Assembly: GCA_038231215.1 (NCBI GenBank)
Contig: JBBRLS010000003.1
Coordinates: 93,580 to 157,579 of the forward strand
From: Schlegelella_A sp038231215
Lineage (GTDB): Bacteria > Pseudomonadota > Gammaproteobacteria > Burkholderiales > Burkholderiaceae_C
DNA length: 64,000 nucleotides
Reading direction: 5' to 3'
The notes under the pieces were generated by a model that ran no database searches, was not told where the DNA came from, and worked only from the letters and a program-made list of their open reading frames with translations. A program made the position numbers and the translations under genes. Positions 50,959 to 59,453 of this stretch are shown here, in pieces. Positions within the stretch are counted from its first letter, which is position 1, and the number at the start of each line of letters is the position of its first letter.

Positions 50959-50973
50959 GCCGGCGGCACCGGG

Positions 50974-51612
50974 TCAACCGCACAGCGTCGGCAGGGCGGC
51001 GCGACGCTTGGCGATCTCGCCTGGAATCGCGGCCAGCGACTCGGCGCTCATCCGCTCGCGAGGGCCATCGCGGGCAATCGCTTCCAGCGAATCCAGTTCG
51101 GCGCGGGCGTCGACGCAGCGTCGCTTCAGAATCTCCTGGCGTTGGCGATCGAGCTCAATCGCACGACGCGCCTCCTCGAGCCCGTATCGCTCGTTGGACT
51201 CCTGGGATTCGCGACCGAGCTTCATCAGATCCTCGGCCATCACCCGGGCGGCCTCGCGCCGATCCTTCTCCGGAATGTCCTGGCGCACGCCGCGGTACAG
51301 ATCCTCGGTCATTCGACGCTGCTCGGCCGCCTCGGCCACGGGATCGGGCGGCGCCGGCGCCGGTCCCTGCGGGGACGCGGGGGCTTCGACCGACGCTGCC
51401 GGCTCGACCGGTTCGCGGACCGGAATCGGATCGACCGGCACACCCACCGCGCCCGCGACGGGCGGCCCGGCGAGGCGCGCTTCCTCCGCCGCGGCACGCT
51501 CGGCGCGCGAGGGCGAGCGGGAGCAGGCCGCCAGCATCACGCAAAGCAGGAGGGAGGCCGCTCGCGCCGAGTTCAGGCGGTGAAAATCGAACGGGCGGAC
51601 ACGTCGGAACAT
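50974..51612 (-). CDS. Lipoprotein with coiled-coil region, unknown function
   Basis: 212 residues. A lipoprotein signal ends LAAC (CVMLAACS). The mature part has a Pro-rich linker (VEAPASPQGPAPAPPDPVAE) and a charged helical region from about 115 (EDLYRGVRQDIPEKDRREAAR to RQEILKRRCVDARAELDSLE), likely coiled coil. No family known. It is convergent with the pseudogene copy, 15 bases apart, and ends the plus/minus boundary of the accessory block. Confidence 0.6.
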   Translation of the reverse strand: MFRRVRPFDFHRLNSARAASLLLCVMLAACSRSPSRAERAAAEEARLAGPPVAGAVGVPVDPIPVREPVEPAASVEAPASPQGPAPAPPDPVAEAAEQRRMTEDLYRGVRQDIPEKDRREAARVMAEDLMKLGRESQESNERYGLEEARRAIELDRQRQEILKRRCVDARAELDSLEAIARDGPRERMSAESLAAIPGEIAKRRAALPTLCG

Positions 51613-51709
51613 GAAGAGGTACCTGGTCTGGCGGGCAGCGCAACGGCTGATGGCGCTGGCATCATCATCCGTTGGCATCGCGCAAAAGACAACCATGGCA
51701 CAGCACCCG

Positions 51710-52240
51710 TTACTGAGCCGTCGCCGCCGAGCCGACTTGCTGCTGCGCGTCCTCGCGCATGGCCAGGCGCCAGAGGCGGATGCCGCGACCCGTGAAGACG
51801 CCGCTGAAGGCGCCGTAGAGCGTGCCGATGCCGAGCGCCAGGTCGTGCTGATGGGCCAGTTCGGGATGCATGGCGAGCGCGACGCCGAACACGTACTTGG
51901 TGAAGAAGAGGCCCATCATCAGCGCCAGCGGAACGATGCTGCCGGCGACCTGGAAACTGCGCGTCGCCGCGTCGTATCGGGTCGTCGCGGGCAAGGGCAT
52001 CTGCAGGACCAGCGCTGCGATCGACACCGCGGCCACCGCCCAGCCGACCAGCGCGCCCGGCGACTCGCCAAAGGCCGAGAGCACGCCGTAGACGGCGAGG
52101 CCCGTCATGGCGACCGGCATGATGGTGATACGCATCAGGCTGACCCGGCTGGCGATCAGTTGCCTGGCGCCGAGCCAGAGCAGCAACGCGAACAAGCCGA
52201 ACACCCACTTGGGCGTGGAAGAGAGAATCTGCAGCAACAT
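51710..52240 (-). CDS. Integral membrane protein, unknown function (DUF6622-like)
   Basis: 176 residues with five membrane segments (WVFGLFALLLWLGARQLI, TIMPVAMTGLAVYGVLSAFG and others). A short N-terminal helix MLLQILSSTP precedes them. AGGAGT lies 8 bases before the ATG. Similar five-helix proteins are frequent in betaproteobacteria but are uncharacterised. Divergent from the hydratase gene at 52389 with a 148-base gap in which no clear promoter was recognised. Confidence 0.6.
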   Translation of the reverse strand: MLLQILSSTPKWVFGLFALLLWLGARQLIASRVSLMRITIMPVAMTGLAVYGVLSAFGESPGALVGWAVAAVSIAALVLQMPLPATTRYDAATRSFQVAGSIVPLALMMGLFFTKYVFGVALAMHPELAHQHDLALGIGTLYGAFSGVFTGRGIRLWRLAMREDAQQQVGSAATAQ

Positions 52241-52388
52241 GAGTGACTCCTGAAAATCGAAGTGAAGCAAGGTGGGATGGCGTGACTGTCGCGATGCCCG
52301 GCGAAAGCGGCCAGCGCGCTGCGACGAATGGCGACGGCGCGTCGCGAAATGCAGCCCGCACGACGCCGGCGGAAGCGGGGAGACGACG

Positions 52389-53249
52389 ATGCAAGCGCAG
52401 CAAGCGGACCTGAAGGAGTGGATCGGCCGCAGCGAGACGCTGCGCGACACGGTAGGCGCGACGCCGGTGATCGGCCTCGCGGCGACCCTCGATCACGCGG
52501 CGGCCGAGGTGCCGGCGGGCACGCCCTTGCCACCTCTCTGGCACTGGCTGTACTTCCTGCCGATGCACCGCCAGTCCGAGATCGGCCCCGACGGTCACGC
52601 GCGACGCGGCGGCTTCCTGCCGCCGGTGCCGCTGCCGCGGCGCATGTGGGCGGGCAGCGAGCTCGAGTTTCGCGCGCCCATCCGTGTCGGCGATCGCGTC
52701 GCGCGCACCTCGACGATCGTCGACGTGTCGATGAAGGACGGGCGCAGCGGCCCGCTCGTCTTCGTCAAGGTGCGCCACGAGCTGCGCTGCAACGACGCGG
52801 CCGAGCCGGCGCTCGTCGAGTTCCACGACATCGTCTATCGCGAGGCGCAGCAGCCCGGCGACGTCGCGCCACCACCGCAGCTTGCACCCGATGCGGCCGC
52901 GTGGCGGCGCACCGTCGTGCCCGACGACGTGCTGCTGTTCCGCTATTCGGCGCTGACCTTCAACGGCCACCGCATCCACTACGACCGCCGCTACGTGACC
53001 GAGGTCGAGGGCTACCCCGGCCTCGTCGTGCACGGCCCGCTCATCGCCACCCTGCTGCTCGACCTGCTGCGCCGCGAGCAGCCCGACGCCCACGTGGCGA
53101 GCTTTCGCTTCAAGGCCTTGCGCCCGACCTTCGACCTGCATCCCTTCCACGTGCAAGGCGCGCCGCAGGGCGATGGCCGCACCGTGCGTCTCTGGGCAAG
53201 CGACGACGAAGGCTGGCTGACGATGGACGCGACCGCGACGCTTCGCTGA
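52389..53249 (+). CDS. MaoC-like acyl-CoA hydratase (HTD2/mesaconyl-C4-CoA hydratase type)
   Basis: 286 residues forming two hot-dog folds in tandem. The N-terminal half contains GGFLPPVPLPRRMWAGSELEFRAPIRVGD and the C-terminal half FRYSALTFNGHRIHYDRRYVTEVEGYPGLVVHGPLIATLL, whose Tyr/His set is the hydratase signature of the HTD2/Meh group. Members hydrate mesaconyl-C4-CoA or itaconyl-CoA-like substrates. The adjacent class III CoA-transferase, 14 bases downstream, would make the CoA ester. The exact substrate is not settled by sequence. Confidence 0.85.
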   Translation: MQAQQADLKEWIGRSETLRDTVGATPVIGLAATLDHAAAEVPAGTPLPPLWHWLYFLPMHRQSEIGPDGHARRGGFLPPVPLPRRMWAGSELEFRAPIRVGDRVARTSTIVDVSMKDGRSGPLVFVKVRHELRCNDAAEPALVEFHDIVYREAQQPGDVAPPPQLAPDAAAWRRTVVPDDVLLFRYSALTFNGHRIHYDRRYVTEVEGYPGLVVHGPLIATLLLDLLRREQPDAHVASFRFKALRPTFDLHPFHVQGAPQGDGRTVRLWASDDEGWLTMDATATLR

Positions 53250-53263
53250 AGGGACACCGACCC

Positions 53264-54460
53264 ATGCAACCGCTGAAAGGCCTCACCGTCGTGACGCTCG
53301 AGCACGCCATCGCCGCGCCGTTCGCGACGCGCCAGCTCGCCGACCTGGGCGCGCGCGTCATCAAGATCGAGCGGCCTGGCGTCGGCGACTTCGCGCGCGG
53401 CTACGACGAGCGCGTGCGCGGCCTGGCCTCGCATTTCGTCTGGACCAACCGCTCCAAAGAGAGCCTGACGCTCGACCTCAAGCACCCCGAAGCCGCGGCG
53501 TTGCTGCAGCGTCTCGTCGTCGAGAAGGCCGACGTGCTGGTGCAGAACCTCGCACCCGGCGCGGCGGCGCGCCTCGGCATGTCGTTCGAGGCGCTGGCGG
53601 CTGTCAAGCCCGGCATCGTCGTCTGCGACATCTCCGGCTATGGCGACGACCCCGAGCATCCCGGCCCCTACCGCGACAAGAAGGCCTACGACCTGATGGT
53701 GCAGAGCGAGTCTGGCTTTCTCTCGGTGACCGGCACGCCCGAGGAGCCTAGCAAGTCGGGGATGTCGATCGCCGACGTCGCGGCCGGCATGTACGCGTAC
53801 ACCAACATCCTCGCGGCGCTGATGCAGAGAAGCATCGACGGGCGCGGCCGGCGCATCGACATCTCGATGCTCGAATCGCTCGCCGAATGGATGAGCTATC
53901 CGCTGTACTACGCCTTCGACGGCGCGCCGCCGCCGCCGCGCACAGGCGCCAGCCACGCCACGATCTATCCCTATGGACCCTTTCCCGCGGGCGACGGCAA
54001 GACGGTGATGCTCGGCCTGCAGAACGAGCGCGAGTGGGCCGCGTTCTGCGCCAGGGTGCTGCTGCAGCCGAGCCTCGCCACGGACCCGCGCTTTGCCGGC
54101 AACGCGAAGCGCAGCGGCGAGCGCATCGCCTTGCGCGCCTTGATCGTCGAGGCCTTCGCCTCGCTCACCGCGGCGGAGGTGCTGGCCCGCCTCGACGACG
54201 CGCAGATCGCCAACGCGCAGGTCAACACCATGCACGAGCTCTGGCAGCACCCGCAACTCGTGGCGCGCCAGCGCTGGCGCGAGGTCGGCTCCTCCGCCGG
54301 GCCGCTACCGGCGATGCTGCCGCCTGGAAGCCGAGGTGACGATGACGGCCCGCGCATGGACCCGATCCCGTCGCTCGGCCAGCACACCGACGCGATCCTC
54401 GCCGAGCTGGGCCTCGACGCCACGGCGATCGCGGCCTTGCGCGCGGTCGAGGCGATCTGA
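53264..54460 (+). CDS. Class III CoA-transferase (CaiB/BaiF family)
   Basis: 398 residues. KGLTVVTLEHAIAAPFATRQLADLGARVIKIE is the standard N-terminal fold, and Asp143 in AYDLMVQ is the acyl-carrying nucleophile. It transfers CoA between carboxylic acids, often from succinyl-CoA. Paired with the preceding MaoC/Meh-type hydratase it could activate mesaconate, itaconate or a related diacid. No citramalyl-CoA lyase lies nearby. It converges on the molybdenum hydroxylase gene across a palindromic repeat. Confidence 0.9.
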   Translation: MQPLKGLTVVTLEHAIAAPFATRQLADLGARVIKIERPGVGDFARGYDERVRGLASHFVWTNRSKESLTLDLKHPEAAALLQRLVVEKADVLVQNLAPGAAARLGMSFEALAAVKPGIVVCDISGYGDDPEHPGPYRDKKAYDLMVQSESGFLSVTGTPEEPSKSGMSIADVAAGMYAYTNILAALMQRSIDGRGRRIDISMLESLAEWMSYPLYYAFDGAPPPPRTGASHATIYPYGPFPAGDGKTVMLGLQNEREWAAFCARVLLQPSLATDPRFAGNAKRSGERIALRALIVEAFASLTAAEVLARLDDAQIANAQVNTMHELWQHPQLVARQRWREVGSSAGPLPAMLPPGSRGDDDGPRMDPIPSLGQHTDAILAELGLDATAIAALRAVEAI

Positions 54461-54483
54461 GGCGTTACGGCTCCCCTTGCGTC

Positions 54484-54573
54484 GTCATCCTGAGCGGAGC
54501 GAAGGATCTCATCAGTGGCAGAGACGGAGATCCTTCACTGCGTCAGGATGACAGGGACTGCGTTCAGGATGAC
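54484..54573. repeat. Dispersed palindromic repeat, copy 3 with extra half-arm
   Basis: A left arm GTCATCCTGAGCGGAGCGAA, a right arm ending CTGCGTCAGGATGAC and an additional partial arm ACTGCGTTCAGGATGAC (54557-54573). It fills the gap between converging genes and encodes the final Leu-Ser-Ser and stop of the molybdenum hydroxylase. Confidence 0.8.
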
Positions 54574-56894
54574 AAGTGTTGAAGCGCCTGCCAGACCCGC
54601 TCCGACGTGGCCGGCATCCGGATCTTCTCGGCGTCACGGCCGAGCCCGGCATGCGCGAGCGCGTCGACCAGCGCGTTCATCACCGCCGGCGTCGCGCCGA
54701 TCGTGCCCAGCTCGCCGACGCCCTTGACGCCGAGCGGGTTGGTCGCGGTGGGGATCGACGTGTCGAACCCGGTGCTGAAGTTGACGCCGTTCTCGGCGCG
54801 TGGCATCGCGTAGTCCATGAAGCTGCCGGTGACGAGCTGGCTGCTCCCGGCGTCGTAGACGATCTCTTCGCACAGCGCCTGGCCGATTCCCTGCACCGCC
54901 CCGCCATCGACCTGGCCGCGTGCGATGGTCGGGCTGACGACGCGGCCGATGTCGTTCACCGACGCATAGGAGAGCAGTTGCACGTCGCCGGTAAGCGGGT
55001 CGACTTCGAGCTCGCAGATGTGGCAGGCGTTCGGCCAGGTCGGGCCGCCGGCGGTGGTCGTCGCCTCGACGTGGATGCGCGCGCCGTCCTGCTTGCCGGC
55101 CAGCTCGAACAGGTCGATGCCGAGGTCGGTGCCGACGACCGAGAAGCGTCCGGCGCGGTACTCGATGTCGGCGGGCGCCGCTTCGAGCGCCTTGGCGGCG
55201 AGCGTCTTGCCCTCGTCGACGGTCTTCTCGGACGCGACGTGCACCGCCGAGCCGCCGGTGAAGAGCGAGCGCGAGCCGGCGCTGCCGAAGCCGTTGCCGC
55301 GATCGGTGTCGCCCTGCACGATGCGCACGCGCTCGATCGGCACGCCGAAGACATCGACGACGAGCTGCGCGTAGCTGGTCTGGATGCCCTGACCCATCTG
55401 CTGCGTCGCCGAGAAGATCTCGATGAAGCCGTCGGGGGTGACGTCGATGCTCACGGTCTCCTGGAAGGCGTTGCCGCCGGTCCATTCGAGAAAGGTGGCG
55501 ATGCCGCGGCCGCGCAGCTTGCCGCGCTTCGCCGATTCTTCGCGCCGCGCCGCATAGCCGTTCCAGTCGGCGAGCGCGAGGCCCTGGTCGAGGATCTTCT
55601 CGAAGGCGCCGCTGTCGTAGGTCTGGCCCATCGCGTTCTTGTAGGGCATCTGCTCGGGGCGGATCATGTTGCGCCGGCGCAGTGCCGCCGGATCCATCTT
55701 CATCTCGCGCGCCGCCGCGTCCATGAGCCGCTCGATGAGGTAGATCGCCTCGGGCCGACCGGCGCCGCGATAAGGCCCGGTCGGCGCGGTGTGCGTGAGG
55801 ACAGCCTGCAGGTGCAGGTCGATGACGCCGATGTCGTAGATGCTGGTCGAGACCCACGGGCCGATCAGGAGCTGGATCGCCACGCCGGCGCCGGTCGCGT
55901 AGGCACCGACGTTGCAGAGCGACTTCACGCGCAAGGCCAGCACGCGCCCGTCGGCGTCGAGCGCGAGCTCGGCGTGGCTGGTCACGTCGCGGCCCGGCGA
56001 GGCGGAGAGAAAGTCCTCGGAGCGATCGGCCTGCCAGCGCACCGGGCGCTTGAGCTGCTGTGCCGCATAGGCGACGACGATGTCTTCCGGGTACGGCCCC
56101 GTCTTCATGCCGAAGCCGCCGCCGACATCGCCGACGACGACGTGCACCTGCTGCGGCGTGAGGCCGGGAATGGCGCCGGCGATGCCGCCTGCCACCGCAG
56201 TCGGCATCTGGTTGCTGATGCGCACCTCGATGCGGCCTTTCGCCGCGTCGAACGACGCGACGATGCTGCGCGGCTCTATCGGCGCCGCCGACAGGCGCTG
56301 GTTGACGATGTCGAGCGAGACGCGATGCGCGGCCCGCGCGAAGGCTTCGTCGGAGGCACCGGCGTTGCCGTGCCGCATCTCGGCGCAGATGTTGTCGGGC
56401 GCGTCGGCTACGACGGCGGCCGCGCCGGCGGTCGTCGCCGCAACGACGCCGACTACGGCGGGCAACTCCTCGTAGTCGACGACGATTGCTTCCAGGGCGT
56501 CGCGTGCCACCTCGCGTGTCGTCGCGACGACGGCCGCCACGGCCTCGCCGACGTAGCGCGCGAACTCGTGCGCAAGCCCGCGGCGCTCGGGTGTCACGGT
56601 ACGGCCGTCGGGGCGCGTGAAGCCGGCCGTTCCGGGCATCGCCTTCACGCCCGCAGCGACCAGGTCGGCGCCGGTGTAGACGGCGAGCACGCCATTGATG
56701 GCACGCGCCGCGGTGACGTCGATGGACGCGATCCGTGCATGCGCATAGGGCGAGCGCAGGAAAGCGATCACCGTCTGGCCGCTCACTGGCACGTTGTCGG
56801 TGAAACGGCCCAGCCCCTGGAGCAGGGCCCGGTCTTCGATGCGTGCAACGGCCTTGCCGCTGCCGAATCGCGCGATCGCGTCGGGTGCATTCAT
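54564..56894 (-). CDS. Xanthine dehydrogenase/CoxL-family molybdopterin-binding large subunit
   Basis: 776 residues with the aldehyde oxidase a/b hammerhead domain at the N-terminus and the molybdopterin-binding domain from about 140 on. PYRGAGR near 373-379 is the form II type active-site loop, unlike the AYxCSFR loop of true carbon monoxide dehydrogenase, so the substrate is probably an aldehyde or heterocycle. VKGVGELGTIGATPA carries the catalytic Glu. The FAD and 2Fe-2S subunits are not in the window, so this is an orphan large subunit. It ends in LSS encoded by a palindromic repeat. Confidence 0.88.
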   Translation of the reverse strand: MNAPDAIARFGSGKAVARIEDRALLQGLGRFTDNVPVSGQTVIAFLRSPYAHARIASIDVTAARAINGVLAVYTGADLVAAGVKAMPGTAGFTRPDGRTVTPERRGLAHEFARYVGEAVAAVVATTREVARDALEAIVVDYEELPAVVGVVAATTAGAAAVVADAPDNICAEMRHGNAGASDEAFARAAHRVSLDIVNQRLSAAPIEPRSIVASFDAAKGRIEVRISNQMPTAVAGGIAGAIPGLTPQQVHVVVGDVGGGFGMKTGPYPEDIVVAYAAQQLKRPVRWQADRSEDFLSASPGRDVTSHAELALDADGRVLALRVKSLCNVGAYATGAGVAIQLLIGPWVSTSIYDIGVIDLHLQAVLTHTAPTGPYRGAGRPEAIYLIERLMDAAAREMKMDPAALRRRNMIRPEQMPYKNAMGQTYDSGAFEKILDQGLALADWNGYAARREESAKRGKLRGRGIATFLEWTGGNAFQETVSIDVTPDGFIEIFSATQQMGQGIQTSYAQLVVDVFGVPIERVRIVQGDTDRGNGFGSAGSRSLFTGGSAVHVASEKTVDEGKTLAAKALEAAPADIEYRAGRFSVVGTDLGIDLFELAGKQDGARIHVEATTTAGGPTWPNACHICELEVDPLTGDVQLLSYASVNDIGRVVSPTIARGQVDGGAVQGIGQALCEEIVYDAGSSQLVTGSFMDYAMPRAENGVNFSTGFDTSIPTATNPLGVKGVGELGTIGATPAVMNALVDALAHAGLGRDAEKIRMPATSERVWQALQHLSS

Positions 56895-56918
56895 CTTGCG
56901 GAAACTCCTGAGGTTCTT

Positions 56919-57003
56919 GTCATCCTGAACGAGGCCTTTGTCATCCTGAACGAAGTGAAGGATCTCGGCGGCGCATGAGATCCTTCGCTCCGCTCAGGAT
57001 GAC
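56919..57003. repeat. Dispersed palindromic repeat, copy 4 with extra half-arm
   Basis: A half-arm GTCATCCTGAACGAGG (56919-56934) precedes a complete element, GTCATCCTGAACGAAGTGAA to TCCGCTCAGGATGAC (56940-57003). It lies between hmgA and the molybdenum hydroxylase gene, both on the minus strand, and its right arm encodes the last codons and stop of hmgA. Confidence 0.85.
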
Positions 57004-58298
57004 AGGGGGGTTGTGCCGAGTCCATCCCAGCATTGCGCGTAATTCCTGTCGAGTGTGCCGCTCTGCATCGCGAAGGCCGTCGGGCGAAACAGCCAGCGGC
57101 TCTCGAACATGAAGGCGAGCGTCGCTTCGAGCTTTTGCGGCTTCAGCTCGGCGCGCGTCGCCTTGTCGAAGGCGTCGGTGTCGGGCCCGTGCGGCACCAT
57201 CGAGTTGTGCAGGCTGGCGCCGCCCGGCAGAAAGCCCTCTTCCTTGGCGTCGTACTGGCCGTGCACCAGGCCCATGAACTCGCTCATCAGGTTGCGGTGG
57301 TACCAGGGCGGCCGGAAGGTGTCTTCGGCGACCAGCCAGCGCGGCGGAAAGATGACGAAGTCGCAGTTCGCCGTGCCCGGCGTGTCGCTCGGCGAAGTTA
57401 GCACGGTGAAGATCGACGGGTCCGGATGGTCGTGGCTGATCGAGCCGATGACCATGAAGTGCGCCGTGTCGTACTTGCACGGCGCGAGGTTGCCGTGCCA
57501 GGCGACGACGTTGAAGGGCGAGCCGGCGACCCGCGTTCGCCACAAGGCGCCGCCGAACTTCTTCACCAGCTCGTACTCGCCGGCGTCGTCTTCGAAGGCG
57601 GCGACCGGCGCGAGAAAGTCGCGCGGGTTGGCGAGGCCGTTCGAGCCGATCGGGCCGAGCTCGGGCAAGCGGAACGGCGCGCCGTAGTTCTCGCAGACGT
57701 AGGCGCGCGCCGTGCCGTCGGGCAAGGCCACTTTCCAGGCGATGCCACGCGGCACGAGCGCGATCTCGCCGGGCGCGACCTCGAGCCGGCCCAGTTCGGT
57801 TGTGATGGCGAGCCGGCCCGACTGCGGCACGATCAGCATCTCGCCGTCGGCGTTGACGAAGGCGCGCCGCGCCATCGAGCGATTGGCGATGACGAGATGC
57901 GAGGCCAGGCCCATCTGCGCCGCCTCGTCGCCGTTGACGACCCAGGTGCGCAGCCCGTCGATGAAGTCGAGCGGCGTTTCGCTCGCCGCCGGCACTGCGA
58001 GCGGCAACCAGCGCAAGGGGTCCGGCCCGATCGCGACGCCGTCGCGCGCGCCGGTCTTCAGGAACTCATGGGGCACAGGCTCGTACCCTGCGGCCGGCAC
58101 CGAGGGGCGACGGCGATAGGTCCAGGTGCGCAGATTGACGGCGCGCGGCGCCGTGAAGGCGCTGCCGCTGATCAGCTCGGCGAACAGATCGTGCGGCGCG
58201 CGCTGCGGGCTGTTGCGGCCGATCGGCAGGGCACCGGGCAAAGCCTCGGTCGCGTGCTGGTTGCCGAATCCGGAGAGGTATTTCAGTGCGTCTGTCAT
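56994..58298 (-). CDS. hmgA: Homogentisate 1,2-dioxygenase
   Basis: 434 residues. YLSGFGNQHATEALPGALP is the family start, and the cupin-like metal site is present in the HPDPSIFTVLTSPSDTPG, FVIFPPRWLVAEDTFRPPWYHRNLMSEFMG stretch (His, Glu, His). It opens the ring of homogentisate in tyrosine/phenylalanine breakdown. Its usual partners, fumarylacetoacetase and maleylacetoacetate isomerase, are not in the window. Its last three residues LSS and stop come from the palindromic repeat. Confidence 0.93.
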   Translation of the reverse strand: MTDALKYLSGFGNQHATEALPGALPIGRNSPQRAPHDLFAELISGSAFTAPRAVNLRTWTYRRRPSVPAAGYEPVPHEFLKTGARDGVAIGPDPLRWLPLAVPAASETPLDFIDGLRTWVVNGDEAAQMGLASHLVIANRSMARRAFVNADGEMLIVPQSGRLAITTELGRLEVAPGEIALVPRGIAWKVALPDGTARAYVCENYGAPFRLPELGPIGSNGLANPRDFLAPVAAFEDDAGEYELVKKFGGALWRTRVAGSPFNVVAWHGNLAPCKYDTAHFMVIGSISHDHPDPSIFTVLTSPSDTPGTANCDFVIFPPRWLVAEDTFRPPWYHRNLMSEFMGLVHGQYDAKEEGFLPGGASLHNSMVPHGPDTDAFDKATRAELKPQKLEATLAFMFESRWLFRPTAFAMQSGTLDRNYAQCWDGLGTTPLSS

Positions 58299-58312
58299 GC
58301 CGTGACTGGTGC

Positions 58313-58350
58313 CCCCTCTCCCGCTCGCGGGAGAGGGTCGGGGTGAGGGT
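58313..58350. repeat. CCCTCTCCCGC-type dispersed repeat, copy 2
   Basis: CCCTCTCCCGC and GCGGGAGAGGG (58314-58337) form a perfect 11-base-pair stem around TC, followed by TCGGGGTGAGGG. It lies 3' of the MBL-fold gene and 5' of hmgA, so it may end the first transcript. Confidence 0.8.
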
Positions 58351-58361
58351 GGGGGTGAGGT

Positions 58362-59309
58362 TCAGCCCAGCGATTCCCACATCGCCTTGTCGCGCTCGGC
58401 CGTCCAGATGCGCGGGTCGCGATGCGCCGTCGCTTCATCGAAAGCACGCGAGACGTCGAAGGGCATGCAGTGCTCGTAGATGAATTGCTGTCCGTATTTC
58501 GGGCGCAGCGTCGCGTCGGTGGCGGCGAAGACCTGCTTCAGGCCGTGCCCCTTGGCGACGCCGGCCTGCACGCTCGCGTACAGCTCGCTGATGAAAGCAC
58601 GCGTCGTGGCGATGCCTTCGTGGCACATGGCAGGGTTGGTCAGTGCCGCGCCGCGGCCGGGGACGATCGCGGTAGCGCCGAGTGCTTCGACCCGGTCGAG
58701 CGTCTTCGGCCAGTCGCCGAAGTAGGCGTCGCCCGCATACGCCGTCGCGCCGTACTCGACGAGGTCGCCGCTGAACAGGATCTTCTGCTGCGGCAGCCAG
58801 GCGACGGTGTCGCCCTTCGTATGACCGCGGCCGAGCTGCATCAGCTTGACTTCGACCTTGCCGAGCCAGAGCGTCATCTCGCCCTTGAACGTGATCGTCG
58901 GCCAGGTCAGCCCGGGGATCGTCTCGACCGCCTGGAAGAGGCGCGGAAAGCGCTCGATCTCGCTCTTCATGTCCGCGGCACCACGCTCGACGATGAGGTC
59001 GCGCGTGTCTTCGCTGGCGATGATGTCGGTGGCGCCGTAGGCGCTCGCACCGAGCACGCGCACCGCGTGATAGTGGCTCATGACGACGTGCTTGATCGGC
59101 TTGTCGGTCACTTCGCGGATGCGGCGGATCACGTCTGCGGCCATCACCGGCGTGGCCTGCGTGTCGATCACCATCACCGACTCGTCGCCGATGACGACGC
59201 CGCTGTTCGGGTCGCCCTCGGCGGTGTAGGCGTAGGCGTTGTCGGAGAGCTTGGTGAAGCTGACCTTCTTTTCGGCGAGGTCGGCTTGGGAGGCGAAGGC
59301 TTTGCTCAT
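58362..59309 (-). CDS. MBL-fold metallo-hydrolase with altered metal motif
   Basis: 315 residues from ATG 59309. The fold is clear: VMVIDTQ, SHYHAVRVLGASAYG, GRGHTKGDTVAWLP and LFSGDLVEYG. The canonical HxHxDH is here H79-Y-H81-A-V-R84, so the Asp and His of the second metal site are replaced by Val and Arg, while the later His and Asp remain. It may bind one metal or use another chemistry. It stands between PcaCD and hmgA in a run of catabolic genes; substrate unknown. Confidence 0.8.
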   Translation of the reverse strand: MSKAFASQADLAEKKVSFTKLSDNAYAYTAEGDPNSGVVIGDESVMVIDTQATPVMAADVIRRIREVTDKPIKHVVMSHYHAVRVLGASAYGATDIIASEDTRDLIVERGAADMKSEIERFPRLFQAVETIPGLTWPTITFKGEMTLWLGKVEVKLMQLGRGHTKGDTVAWLPQQKILFSGDLVEYGATAYAGDAYFGDWPKTLDRVEALGATAIVPGRGAALTNPAMCHEGIATTRAFISELYASVQAGVAKGHGLKQVFAATDATLRPKYGQQFIYEHCMPFDVSRAFDEATAHRDPRIWTAERDKAMWESLG

Positions 59310-59361
59310 GGTCGTGGGTCTCGCGCGATGGAACTGTCGACGGGGACCTGTCGACGTACCT

Positions 59362-59430
59362 GTCATTCTGAGCGAAGCGAAGAATCCCCGCGGCCGGGTC
59401 AGAGAGATCCTTCGCTTCGCTCAGGATGAC
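59362..59430. repeat. Dispersed palindromic repeat, copy 5
   Basis: GTCATTCTGAGCGAAGCGAA and TTCGCTTCGCTCAGGATGAC are near-perfect complements around about 28 bases. It lies 3' of the PcaCD gene and 5' of the MBL-fold gene. Confidence 0.85.
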
Positions 59431-59453
59431 AGCGATTCAGGACGACCGGCGAT

